Part shown: positions 1-6,591 of the stretch, one piece after another | Numbering within the stretch: the stretch's first letter is position 1 | Layout of the letters: each line of letters opens with the position of its first letter | NCBI GenBank assembly: GCA_031285605.1 | Contig: JAITVW010000126.1 | Coordinates: 1 to 9,190 of the forward strand | From: Fusobacteriales bacterium | GTDB taxonomy: Bacteria > Fusobacteriota > Fusobacteriia > Fusobacteriales > Leptotrichiaceae | Direction: 5' to 3' | DNA: 9,190 nt | Translations under genes and position numbers: made by a program | Notes under the pieces: generated by a model | What the model was told of the DNA's origin: nothing | Seen by the model: only the letters and a program-made list of their open reading frames with translations | The model's database searches: none

Positions 1-1362
1 CAGCTCAAGTACTTTTCCGCTTTCATCCGTAACTTTATCCACTACATACGGTCTTACTCTTTTCCCGTCATTTACTATAGTATTAAGTGCTGTTATTATC
101 TGAATCTGTGTCATTGATATTCCCTGTCCGAAAGACATATTTGCCTTTTTTACTCCGTCCCATTTACTTGGCGGCTGAATACTTATAGCTGTTTCCGAGT
201 AAAGATCTATTCCTGTTTTACTGTCCAATCCGAATTTTTTCAAATATTCATAAAATGTTTCATCCTTTATTCTCTCGGCAATTTTTACCATTGCCACATT
301 TCCTGAAAGCGAAATTATCTTCTCAAGAGTCAGATCTCCTATTGTAGAAGCATCATGGTCTTTTATTATTCTGTCTTTTACCTGAATCTGCCCTGATGAA
401 TTTATTATGGAATCTTTGTTTATTACACCTTCCTGAAGCCCTTCAGCCACTATAAGCGGTTTAAAAATAGAACCCGGCTCGAACAAATCCGATATATTAT
501 TATTCTTTATCCCGGAATTATCCTTTGCTTTTGGATAAGAAGACATTGCTATAATCTTACCAGTGTCGCTTTCCATTATTATCCCTGTTGCAGTCTTGGC
601 ATCAAATCCCAGATAGGCTTTTTTTAATTCCTCGTCTAATGTATACTGTAATACTGAATCAATTGTAAGCACAAGGTTCTTTCCGTCTTCGGCGTATTTC
701 TTTTCTGCTCTTCTCTTGGCTGTGGGAAGCTCAAAATCTCTGTATGTCGCTCTGTAAGTAGCTATCACTCCGTTTGTTCCTTCCAGAGTATCCTCATAGT
801 ACTTTTCAAGACCATATACACCTTTTCCTTCCGAATTCAAAAAACCTATTACAGGACCATACAGTTCTTTTCCGGGGTCTTTCCTTTTATATATTATTTC
901 AAAGAAAACTCCGAATTTCAGTCCTGTTTCCTTGGCAAGCTCACTGTTCATCCTGTTTTTCATATTATAATCAACAGGCTTTCCTATTCTCAAATACTTT
1001 CTGCTCAGCCTTTTTTTGTCATTAATTTCTTTTTTCAAAGTTTCAAACTTTATTTCTTTTACTTCTGATGAAATTATACGCGATACCTTATCTATGTTTT
1101 CTGCTTTTATTAAAGTAGGATCCAGAATAATCCGGTATGCTTCCACATCATATGCTATATCCTGACCGTCCGTTGTTATAATACTTCCTCTTTTGGCTTT
1201 TGTAATTACCTCGCTGTAATATTGCCTGTATCCTACTTCAGACCAGCGGTGTCCTTCCATTACCTGAATTTTAAATAATATCAGCAGCAGAAACAAAAAA
1301 CTAAAGAAAAAGAACATGCATACTATTATGAATCTGCCTTTAAAGCTATATTTTCTTTTCAT
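1..1362 (-). CDS. ftsI: FtsI/SpoVD-like class B penicillin-binding protein, C-terminus outside window
   Basis: This is a peptidoglycan transpeptidase (class B PBP), expected to cross-link septal wall while anchored in the inner membrane. The frame is open for 454 codons from ATG at 1362 to the window edge. Residues 1-10 are basic (MKRKYSFKGR) and residues 11-31 form one hydrophobic segment, a signal anchor. The PBP dimerisation region begins at R58-G59, with DG at 65-66 and IA at 69-70. The transpeptidase domain shows the nucleophile motif S298-I-F-K301 within EPGSIFKP, the second motif S353-G-N355, and the class B signature MSFGQGISMT. The third motif (KTG) must lie beyond base 1. The EPGS context favours FtsI/SpoVD over the elongation PBP2. 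The start is supported by AAGGTGA at 1367-1373. It is the last visible gene of the scpB-gat unit, 9 bases after gatB. The class B PBP call is secure; division-specific FtsI is an inference. Confidence 0.92.
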   Translation of the reverse strand, partial: MKRKYSFKGRFIIVCMFFFFSFLFLLLILFKIQVMEGHRWSEVGYRQYYSEVITKAKRGSIITTDGQDIAYDVEAYRIILDPTLIKAENIDKVSRIISSEVKEIKFETLKKEINDKKRLSRKYLRIGKPVDYNMKNRMNSELAKETGLKFGVFFEIIYKRKDPGKELYGPVIGFLNSEGKGVYGLEKYYEDTLEGTNGVIATYRATYRDFELPTAKRRAEKKYAEDGKNLVLTIDSVLQYTLDEELKKAYLGFDAKTATGIIMESDTGKIIAMSSYPKAKDNSGIKNNNISDLFEPGSIFKPLIVAEGLQEGVINKDSIINSSGQIQVKDRIIKDHDASTIGDLTLEKIISLSGNVAMVKIAERIKDETFYEYLKKFGLDSKTGIDLYSETAISIQPPSKWDGVKKANMSFGQGISMTQIQIITALNTIVNDGKRVRPYVVDKVTDESGKVLEL

Positions 1363-1371
1363 ATATTCACC

Positions 1372-2808
1372 TTAATCAGAGATTTTTGACAAAATAATAT
1401 CTGTTACTATTTTTGGATTAGCCTTCCCTTTTGATAATTTCATTGCCTGTCCTACCAGAAATCCCATTGCTTTATCCTTTCCGGCTTTATAATCTTCTAT
1501 GGACTGTGTATTTTCACCTAAAACTGTATCTACTATTTTTTCTATTTCATTATTGTCTGTTATCTGAACAAGACCTTTCTCTTTTACTATTTCTCCCGGA
1601 TCTCTGTCTTCTGTAAGAAGAACTTCAAAGATTTCTTTTGCTATTTTGGAACTGATAGTATTATTTTTTATCAAAACTATTAATTTTCCCAGATTTTCCG
1701 GTGAAACTGAAAATTCTTCTATTAATATATTTTTTTCCTTAAGTATTCTCAATACTTCTGTTAAAACCCAGTTTGAAGAAAGCTTGGCATCTCCCGAAGT
1801 CTTTGTCACCTTTTCATAATAATCTGCCAGCTCAATTTCTCCCGAAAGAATTCCTGCATCATACTCGGGAATTTTGTATTCAGCTATAAATCTTGCCACT
1901 TTATTCTCAGAAAACTCAGGCATCTCTTTTCCCACTGCTGCGAGTCTGTTTTCTGAAATATGAACTCTGGGAAGATCCGGTTCCGGAAAATATCTGTAAT
2001 CCATAGATTCTTCCTTGTTTCTCATCGGTCTTGTTATTCCGTTTTCTTCATCCCACAGTCTTGTTTCCTGTACGATTCTTCCGCCGTTTTCAATTATCTC
2101 TATCTGTCTCGCTGTTTCATACTCTATTGCTCTTACCACAGCTTTGAAAGAATTCAGGTTTTTAGTTTCTGTCCTTGTTCCCAGTTCGGTGTCTCCTTTT
2201 TCCCTTACAGATACATTGGCATCACATCTTAGTGACCCCAGTTCCATACTTACATCGCTGATTTTTGTATATTTCAGTCTTTCTCTCAGTGTAGTCAGAT
2301 ATGCATATGCCTCTTCCTGATTTTTTATTTCAGGTTTTGAAATAATTTCAATCAGAGGAATAGATGCTCTGTTAAAATTCAAAAGAGATTCGCTGTCTGT
2401 ATGTATGTTTTTTGCTGTATCTTCCTCTATTTGTATTCTTTCGATTCCTACCTTTGCTTCTTTACCGCTGTTTGTTTTTATGTTCAGGTATCCGTTTTCC
2501 GCATATGGTTTAAAATACTGTGTAATTTGATAATTTTTTGGAGAATCGGGATAAAAATAATTCTTCCTGTCAAACTGACTGTTTGGATTTACTTCGCAGT
2601 TTAATGCCAGTGCAGCCTTTATTGCATAATCCAGTACCTTATCATTTAGTTTCGGAAGTGCTCCGGGCTGTCCTGTACACACCGGACAAGTTGATGTATT
2701 CGGATCTTTATGATCATAGTCTGCATCACACCCGCACCATACTTTTGTTTTTGTTTTCAGCTGGCAGTGTACTTCCAGACCTATTACCGTTTCGTATTCT
2801 TTGCTCAT
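1372..2808 (-). CDS. gatB: Asp-tRNA(Asn)/Glu-tRNA(Gln) amidotransferase subunit B
   Basis: GatB is the kinase and tRNA-binding subunit of cytosolic GatCAB. It activates the mischarged Glu or Asp on tRNA(Gln) or tRNA(Asn) with ATP and accepts ammonia channelled from GatA. The protein is 478 residues, the normal family length. It opens with the family motif VIGLEVH (residues 8-14). The cysteine pairs C25/C27 and C41/C44 match the zinc-binding set found in many, but not all, GatB proteins. GSLRCDANVSVR, near residue 190, is a cradle-domain hallmark, and the C-terminal ~150 residues fit the helical and YqeY-like tail that grips the tRNA elbow. Residue 15 is Cys in LEVHCQL, where Val or Ala is common. 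ATG at 2808 is preceded by AGGAGGA (2812-2818), which overlaps the gatA stop codon. The gene lies 8 bases after gatA and 9 bases before the PBP gene. Identification is firm; which of the two tRNA substrates matters in vivo cannot be read from this window. Confidence 0.97.
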   Translation of the reverse strand: MSKEYETVIGLEVHCQLKTKTKVWCGCDADYDHKDPNTSTCPVCTGQPGALPKLNDKVLDYAIKAALALNCEVNPNSQFDRKNYFYPDSPKNYQITQYFKPYAENGYLNIKTNSGKEAKVGIERIQIEEDTAKNIHTDSESLLNFNRASIPLIEIISKPEIKNQEEAYAYLTTLRERLKYTKISDVSMELGSLRCDANVSVREKGDTELGTRTETKNLNSFKAVVRAIEYETARQIEIIENGGRIVQETRLWDEENGITRPMRNKEESMDYRYFPEPDLPRVHISENRLAAVGKEMPEFSENKVARFIAEYKIPEYDAGILSGEIELADYYEKVTKTSGDAKLSSNWVLTEVLRILKEKNILIEEFSVSPENLGKLIVLIKNNTISSKIAKEIFEVLLTEDRDPGEIVKEKGLVQITDNNEIEKIVDTVLGENTQSIEDYKAGKDKAMGFLVGQAMKLSKGKANPKIVTDIILSKISD

Positions 2809-2816
2809 TTTTCCTC

Positions 2817-4256
2817 CTATAGCTCAGGATATGTTATTTTTCCTCTTATTTTTTCAAATTTATCAGATACTCTGAATAGTGTAGCTTCATCAAAAAACTT
2901 TCCTATTATCTGAAGTCCCACGGGCAGTCCGTCTACAAAACCTGCAGGAACCGATATTCCCGGAAGCCCGGCAAGATTTATGGACACTGTATATATATCT
3001 GCCAGATACATCTGTACGGGATCTTCCATTTTTTCGCCTTTTTTAAACGGAAGTACAGGCGATGTAGGCGTAAGTATTACATCTACTTCTTCCAATGCCT
3101 TATCAAAATCATTTTTTATAAGTCTTCTTACCTGTGAAGCTTTTTTATAGTAAGCATCGTAAAACCCGCTGCTTAATACATAGTTTCCAAGCATTATTCT
3201 TCTTTTTACCTCTTTACCAAGGCCCTGTGTTCTTGATTTCACATACATCTCTTCTATGCTGCTGTTATCTCCTCTGTAACCGTATCTTACCCCGTCATAT
3301 CTTGCAAGATTCGAGGCTGCTTCTGCACAGGCTATTATATAATATGCCGGAACAGCATATTTTGTATGAGGCAGTGATATTTCCCCGATCTCTGCACCCT
3401 GCTCCTTAAGCATGTTTATTGAATTATCTATAACTTTTTTTATTTCACCGTCAAGACTTTCTGCAAAATATTCCTTTGGTATTCCTATTTTCAGACCTTT
3501 TATATCTCCGTTAAGATATTCTGTATAATTATCTACCGGCATATCCGCGGAAGTAGAATCCATTTCATCATAGCCTGCTATTATTTTCAATGTTTCAGCT
3601 GCGTCTCTTACAGTTTTGGAAAAAACCCCGATCTGATCAAGAGAAGAACCAAAAGCCATTAAGCCGTATCTTGATACTCTTCCGTAAGTAGGCTTTATTC
3701 CTACCACTCCTGATAATGCTGCAGGCTGTCTTACACTTCCTCCGGTGTCTGTTCCCAATGCCACAGGTGCTTCTCCTGCTGCTACTGCCGTTGCAGAACC
3801 TCCGCTGCTTCCTCCGGGAACTCTGTCAGTATCCCATACATTGGAAACCGGTTTTATTCCGGAATTTTCATTTGATGACCCCATCGCGAACTCATCCATG
3901 TTAGTTTTTCCCAATATCGGCATACAGTTTTCCTTTATTTTTTTAACAACAGTAGAATCATAAATTCCAATGTAGTTATCTAAAATTTTTGATGCTGATG
4001 TTGTCAAATCACCTATAGATAAAATATTATCCTTTATTGCTATAGGAACACCATGCAAAGGGCTGCTGTTTTCTTTTTCCCCGTATTCTCTTGCTTCTTT
4101 AAGTGCCTTTTTGCTGTTTACGCTGACAAAAGCTCCTGTTTTTTCATCTATTGAATCAATTCTGTCTAAGAATATCTTAGTCACTTCCTCAGAAGTAATA
4201 TCAGAATTTTTTATTTTTTCCGACAGCTCTACTGCTGATAATTCATATAGTTTCAT
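2817..4256 (-). CDS. gatA: Asp-tRNA(Asn)/Glu-tRNA(Gln) amidotransferase subunit A (amidase)
   Basis: GatA is the glutaminase subunit of GatCAB. It hydrolyses glutamine and passes ammonia to GatB. The 479-residue protein is a full-length amidase-signature enzyme. The Ser-cisSer-Lys triad is visible: K75 in PIAIKDN, S150 in PGGSSGGS, and nucleophile S174 in DTGGSVRQPA. The 75- and 24-residue spacings match those I recall for characterised GatA proteins. VGIKPTYGRVSRYG follows, as usual in the family. ATG at 4256 has AGGTGA at 4263-4268 with a 6-base spacer, and this SD includes part of the gatC stop codon TAG (4269-4267). The gene ends in TAG at 2819-2817, which is likewise shared with the gatB SD. 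It sits between gatC (10 bases upstream) and gatB (8 bases downstream) in the C-A-B order. No residue expected to be catalytic is missing, so it should be active. Confidence 0.97.
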   Translation of the reverse strand: MKLYELSAVELSEKIKNSDITSEEVTKIFLDRIDSIDEKTGAFVSVNSKKALKEAREYGEKENSSPLHGVPIAIKDNILSIGDLTTSASKILDNYIGIYDSTVVKKIKENCMPILGKTNMDEFAMGSSNENSGIKPVSNVWDTDRVPGGSSGGSATAVAAGEAPVALGTDTGGSVRQPAALSGVVGIKPTYGRVSRYGLMAFGSSLDQIGVFSKTVRDAAETLKIIAGYDEMDSTSADMPVDNYTEYLNGDIKGLKIGIPKEYFAESLDGEIKKVIDNSINMLKEQGAEIGEISLPHTKYAVPAYYIIACAEAASNLARYDGVRYGYRGDNSSIEEMYVKSRTQGLGKEVKRRIMLGNYVLSSGFYDAYYKKASQVRRLIKNDFDKALEEVDVILTPTSPVLPFKKGEKMEDPVQMYLADIYTVSINLAGLPGISVPAGFVDGLPVGLQIIGKFFDEATLFRVSDKFEKIRGKITYPEL

Positions 4257-4266
4257 ATAATCTCAC

Positions 4267-4554
4267 CTAACCTATAATTTTTGGTACTATTATAAAATTT
4301 TCATCTTTATCAGGAGCATTTTTCAATATTTCTTCCTGCTTTAAGCTGTCTGTTACCTCGTCTTTTCTTGTCACATCATCCAAATCCAAGACGTTAAACA
4401 AAGGACTTATTCCTTCAGTGTTCAGTTCATTCAGTTCGTTCATATAATTTAATATCTCGCTTAAATCGCTTCTGAAGTTTTCTATCTCGTCATCATTAAA
4501 CTCAAGCTTTGATAATATTGCTATTTTTATTACATCTTCTTTACTTAATTCCAC
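4267..4554 (-). CDS. gatC: Asp-tRNA(Asn)/Glu-tRNA(Gln) amidotransferase subunit C, GTG start
   Basis: GatC is the small, largely helical subunit that wraps around the GatA-GatB interface and stabilises the complex. The product has 95 residues, the usual size. The family pattern is clear: LSKLEF near residue 15, the helix ending in LNYMNELNELNTEG, then VLDLDDVTRKDEV, and a C-terminal VPKIIG. The start codon is GTG (4554-4552). It is chosen because a strong AAGGAGG lies at 4561-4567 with a 6-base spacer. The first 14 bases overlap the 3' end of the phosphatase gene in another frame, so translation is probably coupled. It is followed by gatA after 10 bases. The call rests on the protein pattern together with adjacency to gatA and gatB. 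Confidence 0.94.
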   Translation of the reverse strand: MELSKEDVIKIAILSKLEFNDDEIENFRSDLSEILNYMNELNELNTEGISPLFNVLDLDDVTRKDEVTDSLKQEEILKNAPDKDENFIIVPKIIG

Positions 4555-5188
4555 AATGTTCCTCCTTATACTGCCTTATTAAATCTTCAAAATCCGTAAA
4601 TTCTCTGAATTCTATATCATTTTCATTACAGTGGTCTACCAGTCTTGATGAAGTTCTGGCAAAAACACAGTCTGCCGCTTTTACCGCTTCGTAATCCGAC
4701 GGACCGTCGCCTACGAAAATTACCTTTTTCCCATTGTTTTTATAATCCAAAACAAGAGATTTTTTGTCCAGTCCAAAATATCTCTCTTCATCTACATAAG
4801 GAAATTCCATTTTTATTTTTCCGTCCTTAAATTTTAACTCATTTGATATAATCAGATCTTCATCCACGAATATATCTTCCTTTAGAAGTGATGCGGTTAC
4901 ATTAGTTTTCGTACCGGCACTTACTATTCTAAAATCAAGACCGCTTTCCAGAAATTTTTTGAATGTTCTGTCTATTCTCACGTCCTCAAGAGACTTTACA
5001 TATTCTTCCTCGGATAATTCAAGGGATTCCAGACAGGATTTCATAAATTCCATTATTCCCACCTGTTTATTTCTATATCTTTCCCTTACTTTTTTCAAAA
5101 ACTCGGGATTATGCTTTCGCATTATTACATCTGTACTGTCATTAAACGATATCGTTTTATCAAAATCCACCAAAAAAATACTCGTCAT
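4541..5188 (-). CDS. HAD-superfamily (subclass IB, MtnX/phosphoserine phosphatase-like) phosphatase of unknown substrate
   Basis: This is a predicted cytosolic Mg-dependent phosphatase of 215 residues. Counting from the ATG at 5188, motif I is DFDKT (D8 nucleophile, D10 acid/base), motif II ends at S90 in IVSAGTK, motif III is probably K142 or K143, and motif IV is GDGPSD (D161, D165). Residues ~15-75 between motifs I and II are helical and rich in charge, consistent with a C1-type cap as in phosphoserine phosphatase and the MtnX group. No signal peptide or membrane segment is seen. Start choice: a GTG at 5200 would add four residues but has no SD, whereas ATG 5188 has AGGTGAT at 5196-5202 with a 7-base spacer. 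It lies 18 bases after rluB and overlaps gatC by 14 bases. No methionine-salvage or serine-synthesis gene is nearby, so the substrate is not inferred. The fold is confident; the physiological role is unknown. Confidence 0.86.
   Translation of the reverse strand: MTSIFLVDFDKTISFNDSTDVIMRKHNPEFLKKVRERYRNKQVGIMEFMKSCLESLELSEEEYVKSLEDVRIDRTFKKFLESGLDFRIVSAGTKTNVTASLLKEDIFVDEDLIISNELKFKDGKIKMEFPYVDEERYFGLDKKSLVLDYKNNGKKVIFVGDGPSDYEAVKAADCVFARTSSRLVDHCNENDIEFREFTDFEDLIRQYKEEHCGIK
4561..4567 (-). promoter_or_regulatory. Shine-Dalgarno supporting the GTG start of gatC
   Basis: AAGGAGG lies 6 bases before GTG 4554-4552 and inside the 3' end of the phosphatase coding sequence. The near-ideal match and spacing support use of the non-ATG start. 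Confidence 0.8.
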
Positions 5189-5195
5189 TTTCTTT

Positions 5196-5202
5196 ATCAC
5201 CT
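5196..5202 (-). promoter_or_regulatory. Shine-Dalgarno that decides the phosphatase start
   Basis: AGGTGAT on the minus strand lies 7 bases before ATG 5188. It overlaps the alternative GTG (5200-5198), which itself has only AT-rich sequence upstream. This places initiation at 5188 and shortens the protein by four residues relative to the longest frame. Confidence 0.75.
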
Positions 5203-5206
5203 GATA

Positions 5207-5893
5207 TTATAAATTTTTTATATACTCTATCTCATCCTCAGTGAGCTTTCTATATTCCCCGGGCTTAAGATTCCCGATTTTAAATTCCCCGATTGTTACC
5301 CTTTTTAATTCTTTTACATTATAATGAAGATTTTCAAACATCTTTCTTATTTGTCTGTTTCTTCCTTCAAATATAGAAACCTTTACTTCTGCATCATCTG
5401 TTTTCTTTATCTTTGCAGGAGCTGTTTTCTGACCGTCTATAAGTATTCCTTTTTCAAGTCTGGCAAGGTCTTTATCTTCTACAGGCTTGTCCAGCTTAGC
5501 CACATAAGTCTTGAAAAGCTTTTTTCCGGGATGCATAACCTTGTTATATGTATCGCCGTCATTACTGACCAGAATAATTCCCTCTGTCATATAATCCAGT
5601 CTTCCATATGTAAAAAGCCTTTTTTTGGATCTGATAAAGTCTACTGCAAGTCTTCTGGCAAATTTGTCAGAATTAGTACATATTACCTTTTTTGGCTTAT
5701 ACAGAAGATAATATTCATAATCTGTATCCACCTTTATTTTTTCCCCGTCGATTCTCACTATATCACTGTCACGTACTTCCGTTCCCAGCTTGGCTGTATC
5801 TTTATTTACTGTTACCCTGTTTTGAGATATTAGTTCATCTGCCTTCCTTCTTGAACAAAAACCGCTTTCGGCTATATATTTATTTAATCTCAT
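5207..5893 (-). CDS. rluB: RluB/RsuA-family rRNA pseudouridine synthase
   Basis: The enzyme isomerises a specific uridine in ribosomal RNA to pseudouridine. RluB proteins act on helix 89 of 23S rRNA and RsuA on 16S rRNA. It has 228 residues in two parts. The N-terminal S4 RNA-binding domain (residues 1-50) starts MRLNKYIAESGFCSRRKADE. The catalytic domain carries D100 in GRLDYMTEG, followed by ILVSNDG, then HPGKKLFKTY, and EGRNRQIRKM near residue 175, a family hallmark. Length and domain order are normal for the RluB/RsuA/RluE/RluF group. Placement directly after scpB matches the scpB-rluB pairing known from many low-GC bacteria, which favours RluB, but the exact target base is inferred from that and not from a diagnostic residue. 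ATG 5893 has GAGGA upstream, and the gene overlaps scpB by 14 bases. Confidence 0.92.
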   Translation of the reverse strand: MRLNKYIAESGFCSRRKADELISQNRVTVNKDTAKLGTEVRDSDIVRIDGEKIKVDTDYEYYLLYKPKKVICTNSDKFARRLAVDFIRSKKRLFTYGRLDYMTEGIILVSNDGDTYNKVMHPGKKLFKTYVAKLDKPVEDKDLARLEKGILIDGQKTAPAKIKKTDDAEVKVSIFEGRNRQIRKMFENLHYNVKELKRVTIGEFKIGNLKPGEYRKLTEDEIEYIKNL

Positions 5894-6509
5894 TATTTTC
5901 CTCGTTTTCTTTTAATATATTATTCTGATTACTGTCTGTTATTACCTCAGGAACCTCAGTGTCATCCTCGCTTACCGCACTTTTTTGAGTTAACAGGTTT
6001 ATTTTCCTGAACTCTTCATAACCGGGAAGATTTTCTTCCTTATCTATATTGAGATAACTGTAAAAATCCTCAGTTACATTATATATATTAGGAGTTCCTA
6101 TAGACTTTTTCTTTCCCGAAATATATATAAGATTTTTTTCCAAAAGATTACTGACAGCTTTCTCGGCGCTTACTCCCCTGATGATCTCTATCTCTCCTTT
6201 GGTAACAGGTCCTTTATATGCTATTATTGCCAAAGTTTCCATAGTTGATTTTGATAATTTCTTTATTTTCATCTCAGGATGAAAAAAGTTTTTTATCTCT
6301 TCACCACAGGAAGGATTAGTAACAAAACTCAGTATTTCCTTATCTGTTTTCAGATTTATCCCTGTATTTTTTTTATCTTCCTTAAGTGCATCAACCGCTT
6401 CCTCTATTTGCTGTTTCTCAAGTTTAAAATATTTAGTTAATTCATCTATTGACAAAGATTCTTTTGAAAGAAAAATCAGTGCTTCTATTTTATTTTTTAA
6501 ATCAAGCAT
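5880..6509 (-). CDS. scpB: Segregation and condensation protein B
   Basis: ScpB is a kleisin-associated subunit. As a dimer it binds ScpA and regulates the SMC ATPase that compacts and helps segregate the chromosome. The 209-residue product fits two winged-helix domains: WH1 at ~1-80, starting with KIEALIFLS, and WH2 at ~85-155 with the strong family motif METLAIIAYKGPVTKGEIE (90-108), then IRGVSAEKAV and GTPNIYNVTEDF. An acidic, Asn/Glu-rich tail of ~45 residues follows and is probably disordered. ATG 6509 has a good AGGAGG at 6518-6523. It is the first gene after the 326-base gap, so it probably heads the scpB-to-PBP transcript. scpA, its usual upstream neighbour, is not in this window. The 3' end overlaps rluB by 14 bases. 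Confidence 0.93.
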   Translation of the reverse strand: MLDLKNKIEALIFLSKESLSIDELTKYFKLEKQQIEEAVDALKEDKKNTGINLKTDKEILSFVTNPSCGEEIKNFFHPEMKIKKLSKSTMETLAIIAYKGPVTKGEIEIIRGVSAEKAVSNLLEKNLIYISGKKKSIGTPNIYNVTEDFYSYLNIDKEENLPGYEEFRKINLLTQKSAVSEDDTEVPEVITDSNQNNILKENEENNEIK

Positions 6510-6527
6510 GCCTCTTTCCTCCTGAAA

Positions 6528-6577
6528 ATTTTATGCTCTGATACTAAATACTGTGTTCAAAATATGTCGCATAAAAT
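6528..6577 (-). promoter_or_regulatory. 9-bp inverted repeat / possible stem-loop just upstream of the scpB Shine-Dalgarno
   Basis: On the minus strand ATTTTATGC (6577-6569) and GCATAAAAT (6536-6528) are perfect 9-base reverse complements separated by 32 bases. The downstream arm ends 4 bases before the AGGAGG of scpB. If transcribed, the arms could form a weak AT-rich stem beside the ribosome binding site. As DNA, they could be a pair of operator half-sites. Pairing is seen directly; function is inferred, and the AT-rich composition makes chance a real alternative. Confidence 0.35.
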
Positions 6578-6591
6578 AAATTTTCTGACAA
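6561..6591 (-). promoter_or_regulatory. Weak candidate promoter for the scpB operon
   Basis: On the minus strand TTGTCA (6591-6586) matches five of six bases of a sigma-70 type -35 box. A CATATT (6566-6561) lies 19 bases later and matches four of six -10 bases. The spacing is longer than ideal and the region is AT-rich, so this is only a candidate. It fits the expectation that the seven-gene unit starts in this gap. No better pair was found by eye. Confidence 0.22.

Noticed and set aside
774..1025. Plus-strand open frame of 83 codons opposite the PBP gene
   Set aside because: It is antisense to a well-supported PBP frame, has a Phe/Ser/Leu-rich low-information product, and no family motif.
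5189..5200. GTG at 5200 as the start of the phosphatase
   Set aside because: No SD precedes it, whereas ATG 5188 has AGGTGAT at good spacing.
5324..5833. Plus-strand open frame of 169 codons opposite rluB
   Set aside because: This is the longest antisense frame. Its Ile/Phe/Tyr/Cys-rich product reflects the purine-rich coding strand of rluB and shows no recognisable domain.
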